Position numbers and translations under genes: made by a program
Shown here: one piece after another, positions 52,228-61,648 of the stretch
Numbering within the stretch: the stretch's first letter is position 1
Layout of the letters: every line of letters begins with the position of its first letter
Notes under the pieces: generated by a model
The model's input: only the letters and a program-made list of their open reading frames with translations
What the model was told of the DNA's origin: nothing
The model's database searches: none
Origin: Paenibacillus silvestris
GTDB taxonomy: Bacteria > Bacillota > Bacilli > Paenibacillales > NBRC-103111
Reading direction: 5' to 3'
Length of the DNA: 64,000 bases
Assembly: GCF_009882985.1 (NCBI RefSeq)
Contig: NZ_WTUZ01000040.1
Span: forward strand, 124,001 to 188,000

Positions 52228-53127
52228 CTAGCCTTTTAACGAACCAATCATGATGCCCTTGACAAAATACTTCTGAATGAATGGATAAACAATCAACATC
52301 GGAATGATGGAAATAACGAGCGTAGCGTATTGCACACTTTGTGGGGTAAGACTGGATTGTACCTCGTTCGCCAGCGCTACGTTGCCGGAAGCGGCAAGCT
52401 GCTCGGCAAGCGAGTTCTGCAGCACGATATCCCTTAGAATGAGCTGTAAAGGGTACATATTGTAATTGTTCAAATACATCATGGCTGAGAAAAATGAGTT
52501 CCAATGAGCAACGGCATAAAACAAGGAAATGGTCGCCACCGCCGCTGTCGATAAGGGCAGTACGATCCGGATAAGCGCTCCGAAATCACTGCAGCCATCG
52601 ATTTTCGCAGCCTCTTCAATTTCAACCGGAAATGTCCGGAAGAAAGAGATCATTATGATTAACCACCATGGGCTCATCAGGGACGGGATAATTAAAGAGG
52701 AATAGGAATTGACCATGCCAAGTGATTTTACAACCAGAAACAGCGGTATGATGCCACCACCGAAAAACATGGGGATGACGACGAAGGTAATGAAATAGCC
52801 CCGCATCACCAAATACTTTTTAGAAAGCGAATAAGCGGTGATCGTTGTAATCATCACATTCGCAATCGTACCCACCAGCGTAATAAAGATGGAATTGACG
52901 AATGATTTCGGAATATGAACATCTTCGAACAATATCGTTCGGTATGCGCTCAAATTAAAACCTTTTGGGAACAGAACCACTGAACCGTTCGAAATATTCT
53001 CCGGGGAGCTGAACGAAACTGCGATAATATTTAATACCGGAAATAACGTCACGATGACGACAATAATCATCACAAAATGAACGATGCCATCCAGCACTTT
53101 GGAACTCAATGTCCTATCTTTAACCAT
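52228..53127 (-). CDS. Carbohydrate ABC permease, LplC type (299 aa)
   Basis: Six helices, EAA loop EEAAKIDGCSDFGALIRIVL, and the LplC ending IQKYFVKGIMIGSLKG. AAGGAGG precedes the ATG. Second permease of the glycan importer. Confidence 0.93.
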   Translation of the reverse strand: MVKDRTLSSKVLDGIVHFVMIIVVIVTLFPVLNIIAVSFSSPENISNGSVVLFPKGFNLSAYRTILFEDVHIPKSFVNSIFITLVGTIANVMITTITAYSLSKKYLVMRGYFITFVVIPMFFGGGIIPLFLVVKSLGMVNSYSSLIIPSLMSPWWLIIMISFFRTFPVEIEEAAKIDGCSDFGALIRIVLPLSTAAVATISLFYAVAHWNSFFSAMMYLNNYNMYPLQLILRDIVLQNSLAEQLAASGNVALANEVQSSLTPQSVQYATLVISIIPMLIVYPFIQKYFVKGIMIGSLKG

Positions 53128-53154
53128 GCGATTCCCTCCTTTCCGATTGCTTGC

Positions 53155-54147
53155 CTACCACAGGCTTTCATCCGATACTTTCCTCGCCAAATAATTCGCG
53201 CTAACCAAGAAGATCACATTAATCACTGAATTAAACAAATCGACGGCGGCGCCGAAGCTGAAATTCATATCGATCAAACCTTGCCTATAAACATAAGTGG
53301 AGAAAACATCCGCTGTGTCGTAGGTTAACGGGGAGTACATTAGAATGACCTTTTCCGCACCCACACTTAGTACACCCGAGAGACTTAAAATGAGCGTTAT
53401 GACGATGACTGGTTTAATAGCTGGGAGCGTGATGTGCCAAATTTGCTTGATGCGTGTTGCCCCATCCAAAACCGCCGATTCATACTGCTCCGCATCTACT
53501 TTGGACAAGGCTGCCAAGTAGATAACAGCCCCCATGCCAAGATCTTTCCAAATATGCGATGAAATGAACAATGTCCTGAACCAACTTGGCATACCGAAAA
53601 AGTAAATCGGCTCCATGCCTAATTTGACAAGGATCAAATTGACAACACCGGACTCAGGCGCAAGCATCAATTTCATCATTCCGACAATAGCTACGATGGA
53701 TAGAAAATAAGGCAGATAGCTGACTGTCTGCACGAAACTTTTGTAATACCGATTGCGAAGCTCGTTTAGTAACAACGCAAAGAGGATCGGCATCGGAAAT
53801 CCAAAAACGATAGAATATAACCCCAACAAAAATGTATTACGCAGCAGCATCCAAAAATAAGGACCGTGTATAAAGGTTTTGAAATGGTCTAATCCAAGAG
53901 TTCCAGCCCAAGGAGCCGTCAGGACACTGTTAAAAAAAGATTCTCCTGCATGCATTTTGAAATTTTTGAAAGCAATTAAGACACCGTACATGGGGATATA
54001 AGAAAAAACGAAGAAGTATAAGAGGCCTGGTATTAATAACAACAGCAGGATTTTCTGCTGCTTGACTCTATGCCAGAAAACGCTTCTTGCCGGCACCGGC
54101 TTGGTTGGTACATTCATCACGACAGTGGCATTATCGCTTGCATTCAT
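53155..54147 (-). CDS. Carbohydrate ABC permease, LplB type (330 aa)
   Basis: Six helices, EAA loop ESAVLDGATRIKQIWHITLP, and ending NYLARKVSDESLW. The frame stays open to 54291, but the ATG at 54147 with GGTGAGG ahead fits LplB proteins, whose N-terminus is a short basic segment. First gene of the operon running to 39783. Two cre boxes and an 18-bp element shared with another operon lie upstream. Confidence 0.92.
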   Translation of the reverse strand: MNASDNATVVMNVPTKPVPARSVFWHRVKQQKILLLLLIPGLLYFFVFSYIPMYGVLIAFKNFKMHAGESFFNSVLTAPWAGTLGLDHFKTFIHGPYFWMLLRNTFLLGLYSIVFGFPMPILFALLLNELRNRYYKSFVQTVSYLPYFLSIVAIVGMMKLMLAPESGVVNLILVKLGMEPIYFFGMPSWFRTLFISSHIWKDLGMGAVIYLAALSKVDAEQYESAVLDGATRIKQIWHITLPAIKPVIVITLILSLSGVLSVGAEKVILMYSPLTYDTADVFSTYVYRQGLIDMNFSFGAAVDLFNSVINVIFLVSANYLARKVSDESLW

Positions 54148-54240
54148 AGGTATCGCCTCACCAGCTTTCTTGAATATCGGATATCTCTGGTTGTATGAGC
54201 AGCGCTTGATAGACTCAACTGTAGCTCCAAAGGGAAGCAC

Positions 54241-54258
54241 CGTAAAGGAACAGTTCTT
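54241..54258 (-). promoter_or_regulatory. 18-bp element shared with 61591-61608
   Basis: AAGAACTGTTCCTTTACG (minus strand) lies 93 bases before the LplB-type start. The identical 18 bases occur 88 bases before the Gfo/Idh start at 61502. The core GAACTGTTC is a 9-base palindrome. It is a strong candidate for a common operator or promoter element. Confidence 0.6.
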
Positions 54259-54329
54259 GTGGCAGCACACATTTCCTAATAACAAGTGCATAAATCCAAA
54301 TACAGTAAGAACTCTGTGGCGACAAGTGT

Positions 54330-54344
54330 TTTAAGCGCTTACAT
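54330..54344 (-). promoter_or_regulatory. Near-consensus cre box upstream of the glycan importer
   Basis: ATGTAAGCGCTTAAA on the minus strand fits the cre consensus except for one position. 183-197 bp upstream of the permease start at 54147. Confidence 0.5.
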
Positions 54345-54401
54345 ATAGAGCTATTCCCCCTTCTGAGCACGGAACAATACTTTTTGATCACACACTCACC
54401 G

Positions 54402-54416
54402 TGGTAACGCTTACAT
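54402..54416 (-). promoter_or_regulatory. Perfect cre box near the regulator's 3' end
   Basis: ATGTAAGCGTTACCA on the minus strand fits WTGNAANCGNWNNCW fully. It lies between the YesS-type gene stop and the permease operon, 72 bp from the other cre box. Confidence 0.55.
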
Positions 54417-54461
54417 CGCGCAAAAAAAAAGCGCCATATCAGCGCTTTACAGGTATTACTA

Positions 54462-56675
54462 CTATGTAGGTGAATCTCGATAGGATGTCGGCTGTGTACC
54501 GAGTGTTCTCTTGAATGCCCGTCTAAAACTTTTGTCACTATTGTATCCGACCTCAAGGGCAATATCGTTGATGCTTTTCTCCGTGTCGCGGAGCAGATGA
54601 CATGCTTTGTCCAAGCGTTTCTTCTCCACATATTCAGAGAAACTTGTTCCAGCATATTCCTTAAATTGCACCGAGATAAAGCTCTCCGAACATTTAAACT
54701 GATCGGCAAGGTTGGCCAGCCCGAAGTTGGCATCCAAATATCTCGCATGCACCAATTCCATCATGTCATCAGCCATTTTATGATGTTTTTGCTTCTTATT
54801 ATCGTTAATATGGTGGCATACGATTTGTAGAGCAGACTTCACCGTCGCCCAGTGTTGTTCGGAATTATTTGGCATAAACTCAAGTTTGGCATTCAACTCG
54901 CTATAGGTTGCGTATCCGAATTGGAGCTGTTCCATCAATTTATATAAAGTACCTTGAATTTCACTGACCAACTGCTTCCTAGTCGTTGCGCTCAGCTGTC
55001 GTTCCGTATGATTCTGCTCCTCTAATTGGTAAAGAATTTGCTCTAAGGATTCCACATCACCATTTTTAATCGTATGAACTAATTTCATTTCCAAATCCAA
55101 TGGATAATAATAAAAGATAGATCCTTGAGCGATGTCCTCATACCAGATGACAACATTTTGACCTCCAAAAACCGCATAATCCACGGCTTGCCGGGCTTCA
55201 TTATGTGAGCGCCATACCTCATGCATTTGGCTGTATATGCGACCGATTCCGATGGACAGGCGGATTTCATTATTCGCGAGCACGTCATTTCGTCCTATTT
55301 TCCAATCGTATCGAATCCGTTCTACATGCGTTTCCGCTTTATAAGTTTCAAGTGAAACAACCATGTCAGCCCTGTCACCATTTACATTGATCAAATAATC
55401 GTACCCGTCAACAAGCTCGTGCAACTGCATCAGGATATAATCCTGAATCCCTTTCGCACCATTAGGTGCAATCGTATAGCCATCTCCCAATGAGATTGAA
55501 ATAGCAATTGCGTAGAACCGGTCACCTTGAAGGGAGACTTTCGCCTGAGATAATGCTTCCCTACTATCCGCTTCGTTCTTGTAATACCCTCTCATTAATC
55601 GCTCAATCATCGAGAGCTGAATGAGTGGGAGCTGCTGTTCCATACGGAAGTTCAATATGCGATTACTTTCTATCAACTCGGACACCGGTTTACTGTTGCG
55701 GTAAGCCATTAGGATGGCAGCAACGATTCCCAGAATTAATGTGATGATGGTTATTATGACGATCATTCGCTTGATATAGTCCGCTTTGGCAAGGACGACA
55801 CTCGTCGGAAGCGCGGCGATGTAATTCCAGCCGTTTTGATCTGAGCGCGAGTGTGAAACAAGCATCTTGTTCCCATTAATCGTTTCAAAGGAAGATCCGG
55901 AACTTGTTGCTGTCGCTTCTGCGCTTGGTGTACCTATCTTGACTTCATCCACCGAAGTAGGTGCGATCATTTGACCTTTGGTGTCGAGAATGTAAGCAAA
56001 TCCTTTGTTTTTGATAACCAAACGCTGAAATAATCCGTTAATATCATTTTGATTGATGAAAACGACGATTGAACCCTGAACCTTGCCTTGGAAGCCGTTC
56101 GGCAACGGACTAACATAAGCGATCAGCTTGTAGTTCATAGCACCAATTTGTACAGCATCCAGGTTATAGTATTGCTTCTGGTCACCTCGCGTCGAGACGG
56201 AATCCATCCATTCAGCCAGCGATTGGTTGCCGATTCGGACATTATTATCTCTCAAATCAAAGGATGTTTTGGACGTGATGACGGAATGACTGTTTTTGAA
56301 GGACAAGTAGATATCGAAGAAAAATTTATTCGTGATTGTGTACTGATTCAACGTGTTACGAAGCAAAGAGAAATTGTAGAGCTGTTCTGGCGTTGGGGTA
56401 GCGCTTACATTCTGCATCAAATTTAGCACGTCATTATTCACGGAAAGTGTCGAGACGACATCGTCTACCTCTAGGAAAAGCCGATCCACGATATCCTGGC
56501 TCATTCTTAGAATCTGAAGATTCATCTCCGCTGCATCTTCGACCAGGACCTGCTGGGTCTTATAATATTGCTGTACGCCAATTAGGATTGGAATCAGCAA
56601 AATAAGGAGATAGGATAAGACAAATTTCATAAAAACTGGCTGCTTTAGCAGATTAGCGTTCTTCCAATTCCACAT
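54462..56675 (-). CDS. Membrane-anchored AraC-type regulator, YesS-like (737 aa)
   Basis: Transmembrane helix (about 17-37), Cache-type extracellular sensor (about 40-300), second helix (about 305-328, VIITIITLILGIVAAIL), cytoplasmic linker, and an AraC DNA-binding domain (about 635-735, SDKSFRRAFKRTLGTQP). AAGGAG precedes the ATG. It lies between the orphan binding protein and the importer operon, all leftward, and is the obvious candidate activator of both. It is a second copy of the layout found at 14413-16644. Confidence 0.9.
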   Translation of the reverse strand: MWNWKNANLLKQPVFMKFVLSYLLILLIPILIGVQQYYKTQQVLVEDAAEMNLQILRMSQDIVDRLFLEVDDVVSTLSVNNDVLNLMQNVSATPTPEQLYNFSLLRNTLNQYTITNKFFFDIYLSFKNSHSVITSKTSFDLRDNNVRIGNQSLAEWMDSVSTRGDQKQYYNLDAVQIGAMNYKLIAYVSPLPNGFQGKVQGSIVVFINQNDINGLFQRLVIKNKGFAYILDTKGQMIAPTSVDEVKIGTPSAEATATSSGSSFETINGNKMLVSHSRSDQNGWNYIAALPTSVVLAKADYIKRMIVIITIITLILGIVAAILMAYRNSKPVSELIESNRILNFRMEQQLPLIQLSMIERLMRGYYKNEADSREALSQAKVSLQGDRFYAIAISISLGDGYTIAPNGAKGIQDYILMQLHELVDGYDYLINVNGDRADMVVSLETYKAETHVERIRYDWKIGRNDVLANNEIRLSIGIGRIYSQMHEVWRSHNEARQAVDYAVFGGQNVVIWYEDIAQGSIFYYYPLDLEMKLVHTIKNGDVESLEQILYQLEEQNHTERQLSATTRKQLVSEIQGTLYKLMEQLQFGYATYSELNAKLEFMPNNSEQHWATVKSALQIVCHHINDNKKQKHHKMADDMMELVHARYLDANFGLANLADQFKCSESFISVQFKEYAGTSFSEYVEKKRLDKACHLLRDTEKSINDIALEVGYNSDKSFRRAFKRTLGTQPTSYRDSPT

Positions 56676-56714
56676 GTGAAGCTTTCTCCTTTCAGAGACG
56701 ATTCTTGAACAAGC

Positions 56715-58292
56715 TTATTTCCAATACTTCTGAAAAATGTTCAGCATGTCTTGCAGCCCTGCTTTGTTGAGCTCGTTTACATATCCCTGCCAAACGCTAT
56801 CCGAGGATACATCTTCAAGTCCCATCACAGATTTAGTCGCAAAGCGATAGACAACGTCTTGCACAGTCCCCATATAAATGGAAATCGTTTCCCAATCCTG
56901 GTCTGTGAAAGGCGTGTTCCTAGGCTCGACATACGGAAGTTTTTGATAAACTTGCCAAGCTTCATTCGCTTTCTTGGAGGGCTCATCCGAAGAGAGCGCT
57001 GCTGGGCTTTTGCTTAGAAACCAATCGAAGCCGTACTCCGAAGCAACCCGTTTGCGATCTTTCCCCGCCATATAATGAACCGATCCACCGTCCATTTGGT
57101 ACGATACATTCTCCTTGCCCATCATATGGAAGAGTCTGCCTTCATCCGTAGCTGCCCAGTCGATATAGCTAAGAATGCGATTTAGCTTAGCTTCATCTTT
57201 GAGTAACTTGCTGCTTAGCAGCGGTCCATACAGGCTTACCGAAACAGGACGGAACTCAAGTCCCGGCTTCTCATAGGCTTGCGGATGATAACGTGAATAA
57301 TCCCATACGATTCCAGGTTGATTCAGGGCCTCTTTCTGCAGATCTGCCACTTGACTCACCCACTGGAAATCGATCAAATCCTTGCCCTTCTGCCGTTTCG
57401 CGGACCACTGTTCTTCGGATAACGTCGCGAACTCCTTCTCAATCAAGCCTTCACGGTAAAGCTTGGCTAAGTAAATCAGCATATCTCTATGTTTTTGCGT
57501 AGCAGGCGCATAGACCACTCGATTCTGTTCATCCGGATCGTTCCAAAAGCCGAGCCAACCATCCACGCCGCCGAAATCAGGAGGCAACCGGAACGCATGC
57601 TGGAATCCAGCGAGCAGCGATTTGATTCCCGTTGTATTCGGGCCGCCGCGCACACCGATGCCTTCAAATGAAGGAAGAGCAGCTTTCAATTTTTTCAAAT
57701 CCTCATAGAAGGCATCCGTTGTTTTGGGAAACTCTGTGATGCCAGCCCGCTCAAAAGCATCTCGTCTATAAATCCATGCCATGGGATCTTTGACATCTAT
57801 TTTGGATGGAAGCATATACAGCTTGCCGTTGATGGTGGCGTAATCTTGGATATCTTTCCATTCGCTGTCATTGAATAACTTCCGGTAGTTAGGCAGACGA
57901 TCGATATAATCGCCGATCTGCAGCAAATAACCGGCATCGGCCCAGTTTTTGACCGCAGAGAAATTGTTCATCGTTAGCACTAAATCTGGAATTTGTCCCG
58001 AAGCAAACATCACATTAAACTTGTCCATACCGGAAGATACCGGGATAGACATGTAATCCCACTTCATATGAAAGCGCTTTTCTATTTCTGCAACAAAGAG
58101 ATTCTCCTGATGAATTGGCGCGTATTTGCTTTGATTCACGACACTTACCTGCAGGTCTGGATTGCCCGCCTGTTCTTCTGGAGAGTGGCTAAGACCTTGC
58201 TGTGACAAGGTTAATCGGCTGCATCCGGCAAGGATTGTTGCCACCACAAGAAATACCGGGATGACCTTATAACGAGTAAGGCTGATGAACAT
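56715..58292 (-). CDS. Orphan LplA-type binding lipoprotein (525 aa)
   Basis: Signal peptide with lipobox LAGCSR, then a receptor domain closely similar to that at 50525-52123: MKWDYMSIPVSSGMDKFNVM, GYLLQIGDYIDRLPNYRKL and GKLYMLPS. It has no permeases of its own. The YesS-type regulator follows 39 bp downstream, suggesting a receptor-regulator unit or a second receptor for the same permeases. AGGAGGGGG precedes the start. Confidence 0.92.
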   Translation of the reverse strand: MFISLTRYKVIPVFLVVATILAGCSRLTLSQQGLSHSPEEQAGNPDLQVSVVNQSKYAPIHQENLFVAEIEKRFHMKWDYMSIPVSSGMDKFNVMFASGQIPDLVLTMNNFSAVKNWADAGYLLQIGDYIDRLPNYRKLFNDSEWKDIQDYATINGKLYMLPSKIDVKDPMAWIYRRDAFERAGITEFPKTTDAFYEDLKKLKAALPSFEGIGVRGGPNTTGIKSLLAGFQHAFRLPPDFGGVDGWLGFWNDPDEQNRVVYAPATQKHRDMLIYLAKLYREGLIEKEFATLSEEQWSAKRQKGKDLIDFQWVSQVADLQKEALNQPGIVWDYSRYHPQAYEKPGLEFRPVSVSLYGPLLSSKLLKDEAKLNRILSYIDWAATDEGRLFHMMGKENVSYQMDGGSVHYMAGKDRKRVASEYGFDWFLSKSPAALSSDEPSKKANEAWQVYQKLPYVEPRNTPFTDQDWETISIYMGTVQDVVYRFATKSVMGLEDVSSDSVWQGYVNELNKAGLQDMLNIFQKYWK

Positions 58293-58397
58293 AAGCGTCC
58301 CCCTCCTGCTTCACAATCCATTATTTCTTTTATTATACTTTATTTCTAATAAGGTGAGGAGTTTAAAGTTCCTACTTGTTTCCTCGCTCATTTTCAT

Positions 58398-58442
58398 AAA
58401 ATAAAAAGAAAGACCGCCAGGGAAGTTCTTCCTGACGGTCCT
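58398..58442 (-). terminator. Terminator between the fucosidase operon and the orphan receptor
   Basis: Stem GACCGTCAGG with CCTGGCGGTC, followed on the minus strand by a T-rich tail. It separates the Gfo/Idh-GH29 unit from the receptor gene. Confidence 0.7.
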
Positions 58443-58576
58443 TTCGTGCGTACGCATAGGGTGGAATAATAAACGAGGCAACTCGTAAAATAAGAACACA
58501 GATCGCTCTTAACTTCTTCTGCATGGCACATATGCTTTTTACTTAAACACACTAGAAAAGAGCATCCTTCTGTTTT

Positions 58577-58765
58577 CATTGGATGAAATGCATTGAAAAC
58601 ACCTTACAGACGAACTCATTCTTCTTTTGGTTGGATGAAATCCAACTACAATGGCTATAAAGCCGCTAAAATCCGTCAAAATTCATAGCTACGCTGGATT
58701 TTATCCAATCAAATAGGCATTTAGGCATCTAAAATCGCATGCTCGTTGGAATTCATCCAATGAGT
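58577..58765. repeat. Array of TTGGA-n5-TCCAA palindromes (copy 2)
   Basis: Units at 58577-58593 (second arm degraded), 58630-58646 (perfect), 58694-58709 and 58745-58761. The last 50 bp match 10669-10718 in inverted orientation at 45 of 50 positions. The gap 58293-58783 otherwise holds only the terminator at 58398-58442. Confidence 0.75.
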
Positions 58766-58783
58766 TTTTAGACTCTCTTTCAA

Positions 58784-60358
58784 TTAGTTAGACAGGATAC
58801 CCTCGACTGCTGAATCTAAGGTGATTTTCACAATCGTATCTATCGATTCCACACAATCCTCGGGTAATTGAATGGAAATTCCATCTGCTTGCTGTAGAAA
58901 TGGGATGGCTGTACCCGAAATCGAATGACAGGCGACTATTTGCTGCTTGATCACGGGAAGCTTCACATGCCTGAATGCTTCCGGATCAAAGATATGCAAG
59001 TAAATGAAGTTGTTCTTGTAGGTAGCACCGTAAACATCATCAAGCGGCTGAAATGGTCCCCCTCTGGTTCCGTAAACGCTTTCTCCATGGACCTTCATCC
59101 ACCCGCCAATTTGTTCAAACAGCTGCACTTGATCCTCCGGGATCTTCCCGTCTTTATCCGGTGTCACATTCAGCAGCGCATTCCCGCCTCGGACAAATAC
59201 GTTAAGAATTAAGTCCATCACCTTGTCAAAAGCCATCGCTTTATTCCCCGGCTGCCAAGCCCACGAACCGCCAACGCTGAAATTTTTCTCCCACGGGAAT
59301 GGGATAATGCCGCCGCGAATATCATGCGGTCCTTCATCACAGCTAAAATCGCCTTCCCAACCGGAACGTTCATTAATAACAACTTTCGGACGATGCGTGC
59401 GAACCATTCGGTTCAGCTTTACAGGCTCCCATAACCAGGCGCTGCCTGCATCCGATCCTTTGTGAGAAAGCCAAGAACCGTCATACCACAAAATATCAAT
59501 AGGACCGTACCGGGTCATGAGTTCCGAAACCTGATCATATAGCTGCTGCTTCATCTGCAGCGCACTCTCGTACTGTTCCACGGGATCAAAATACCCCGGG
59601 AAACGCCAATCCATCGGTGAATAATAGAGGCCCGCATGAATATCATGACGATGTGCTGCCTCTGTATATTCTTTGATAAAGTCGCGACCTGCCGCTGCCT
59701 GCATGGTGGTATAGTTTCCATAGCTGCCTGGACTGTCCCAAAGAGCAAAGCCATCATGATGACGAGATACCATAACCATATAATTCATGCCTGCATCTTT
59801 CGCGAGCATCACCCAGCTATCCGCATCGAAGGCATCTGGATGAAAGGACATAGCGATGCTTCTGTATGCTTCCGCTGGGATCTGTTCATGATGCATGACC
59901 CATTCCCCTCTTCCAATAATGGAATAGGCCCCCCAATGAATGAACATGCCAAGCTTGGCATCATGCCACCAAGCGCGGTCTTCTTCGGTCAGCTTTAAGG
60001 AAGCTTCTTTAATCCCGTCTGTGCTTTTAAATCTAACATTGCTTTTCAGCATCGAAGCAAGCTCGGCTCCACGCATCGCAGCTGGCTCACCATTCGAATA
60101 AGTTAATCCCAATTTCGCAATTTTCCTGCGGTTTATCTCATTTTGCATGAACTTTTTTACTTCTTGTAAAGAAAACCAATAAGTATCATCCTGGTTGATC
60201 AACTGAGCTTGATATTGATTAATTTTCGACCCATAGGCCTCCAATTCTTCAATAGAAAGCGCATCCATAATCTGGCGTGCCGTCTCCTGCTTTTGTTCGG
60301 GAGTTTGCCCACTTACTGTTAACTTATCGACAAGATCAAGCTCTAAGGGAGAGAGCAC
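58784..60358 (-). CDS. GH29 alpha-L-fucosidase (524 aa)
   Basis: The GH29 barrel is clear: MFIHWGAYS, RHHDGFALWDS, and nucleophile Asp in PIDILWYDGSW (about residue 293). About 130 helical residues precede the barrel, longer than in most GH29 enzymes. The start is GTG at 60358: AAGGAGG lies eight bases ahead, while the ATG at 60406 lacks a site and would overlap the upstream gene. No signal peptide. It cleaves alpha-linked L-fucose inside the cell. Co-transcribed with the Gfo/Idh gene 25 bp upstream. Confidence 0.9.
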   Translation of the reverse strand: MLSPLELDLVDKLTVSGQTPEQKQETARQIMDALSIEELEAYGSKINQYQAQLINQDDTYWFSLQEVKKFMQNEINRRKIAKLGLTYSNGEPAAMRGAELASMLKSNVRFKSTDGIKEASLKLTEEDRAWWHDAKLGMFIHWGAYSIIGRGEWVMHHEQIPAEAYRSIAMSFHPDAFDADSWVMLAKDAGMNYMVMVSRHHDGFALWDSPGSYGNYTTMQAAAGRDFIKEYTEAAHRHDIHAGLYYSPMDWRFPGYFDPVEQYESALQMKQQLYDQVSELMTRYGPIDILWYDGSWLSHKGSDAGSAWLWEPVKLNRMVRTHRPKVVINERSGWEGDFSCDEGPHDIRGGIIPFPWEKNFSVGGSWAWQPGNKAMAFDKVMDLILNVFVRGGNALLNVTPDKDGKIPEDQVQLFEQIGGWMKVHGESVYGTRGGPFQPLDDVYGATYKNNFIYLHIFDPEAFRHVKLPVIKQQIVACHSISGTAIPFLQQADGISIQLPEDCVESIDTIVKITLDSAVEGILSN

Positions 60359-60383
60359 GGTTGTTTCCTCCTTACGATGCTGA

Positions 60384-61502
60384 TTATAGATCCAAGGAAA
60401 AATCATTTAAAATTTGTTTCACTTTCACAGGCTGCCCCGTTGCCATGCTTCTTTCCATGGCCGTCATCAGGGCTATCGTGTGTATGCCTTCATTTAAATC
60501 TGGCTTAGGCGTAGTGCCCTGATCGAGGCATTCCGCAAAATACTCGATGTAATTTTGATATTCACCCGCATGGTGGCTTGCCCCCTCAAACCGGAAATAA
60601 TAGGGGAATTTCTCTTCATACGAATGAGTAATAGGCTGCTCCGGCGGGAAATGCGTATGATACAGCAGCTTGGAGTAAACCGCTCTGCTCGTGCCCTTCG
60701 TCCCCCTTAACGTACAGCTGATCCCTGGGTCTACATGCTTGATCGTTGGTTTCGTGTAGGACCCAGACACTTGTGCGATGCGGCCTTCTGTGTCTTTCAT
60801 CACGAATCTCATCGTATCAGGAACGCTTAAGCCAAATGCCTTGTTATTGCTGCTTGAATGGCCGTAACCGAACACTTCCTCGATATCAGGCAGATACCAT
60901 TTCGCTAGATCAACGGCGTGAATCATAAAATTGTACATCCAGCTAAAACCCTTCTGGCGGCTCCAATCCTTTTGCAGAAACCAACGGGAATCCGAAATGT
61001 AGTAAGCTTCGACCGTATCCACCTCGCCATGGCGGCCAGCCAGATAATCGTTCCGCTGGTGAATCATCGGCTCGAAAAAACGCGAGCTTTGCCCAACAAA
61101 CACATGCTTGCCCGAGGATTTCCACACAGCAAGCAGCTCGTTCGCCTCATCAAGTGAATGAAGGAGCGGCTTAGTTACAATGACATGTTTCCCCGCTTCC
61201 AGCGCCATCTTGATATGCCGGCCATGAAGCTGATCTGGTGTATAGATCGCAATTACGTCTATGTCAGGATCGCTCAGCATGTCTTCATACCGGAGTGTAT
61301 ACCGGGTAAGTCCGAATTCGCTACTACGCAGCTTGCACATCTCTTCATTAATGTCACAAACATTCACTAATTCCCAACGATCACTTTGCAAGGCAGCCGA
61401 TAGGATGCTTCGACCTTCACCAAGCCCAATAACGCCAAGTTTGTAAGTGCGGATTGTCTTTACATGTGCAATTTTTTCTTCCAATTGTCCCGATTCGCTC
61501 AT
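60384..61502 (-). CDS. Gfo/Idh/MocA family oxidoreductase, paralogue of 30412-31488 (372 aa)
   Basis: Same order of motifs as the protein at 30412-31488, including GVIGLGEGRSI, VTKPLLHS and IHAVDLAKWYLPDIEEVFG; most residues are identical. The start is uncertain. The ATG at 61502 is the last before the conserved region; the frame is open to 61580 without a good ribosome site. First gene of the fucosidase operon, with the shared 18-bp element 88 bases upstream. Confidence 0.88.
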   Translation of the reverse strand: MSESGQLEEKIAHVKTIRTYKLGVIGLGEGRSILSAALQSDRWELVNVCDINEEMCKLRSSEFGLTRYTLRYEDMLSDPDIDVIAIYTPDQLHGRHIKMALEAGKHVIVTKPLLHSLDEANELLAVWKSSGKHVFVGQSSRFFEPMIHQRNDYLAGRHGEVDTVEAYYISDSRWFLQKDWSRQKGFSWMYNFMIHAVDLAKWYLPDIEEVFGYGHSSSNNKAFGLSVPDTMRFVMKDTEGRIAQVSGSYTKPTIKHVDPGISCTLRGTKGTSRAVYSKLLYHTHFPPEQPITHSYEEKFPYYFRFEGASHHAGEYQNYIEYFAECLDQGTTPKPDLNEGIHTIALMTAMERSMATGQPVKVKQILNDFSLDL

Positions 61503-61590
61503 GTAGGGAACACCGATCCTTTCTTTCCTCATCTCTTTTTTAGGGAGACAACTCTTTACAGGGTCAACTTTAGTGCACAATTGCTTCTTG

Positions 61591-61608
61591 CGTAAAGGAA
61601 CAGTTCTT
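61591..61608 (-). promoter_or_regulatory. 18-bp element shared with 54241-54258
   Basis: Identical to the element upstream of the LplB-type permease, in the same orientation and at nearly the same distance (88 versus 93 bases) from the first start codon of a leftward operon. Confidence 0.6.
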
Positions 61609-61648
61609 TTGGACCATACGATTGATTGTCATTGCACGCATTAACAGT

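Noticed and set aside
56403..56412. AGCGCTTACA match inside the regulator gene, similar to the cre boxes
   Set aside because: It lies within coding sequence and fits only the core, so it is probably chance.
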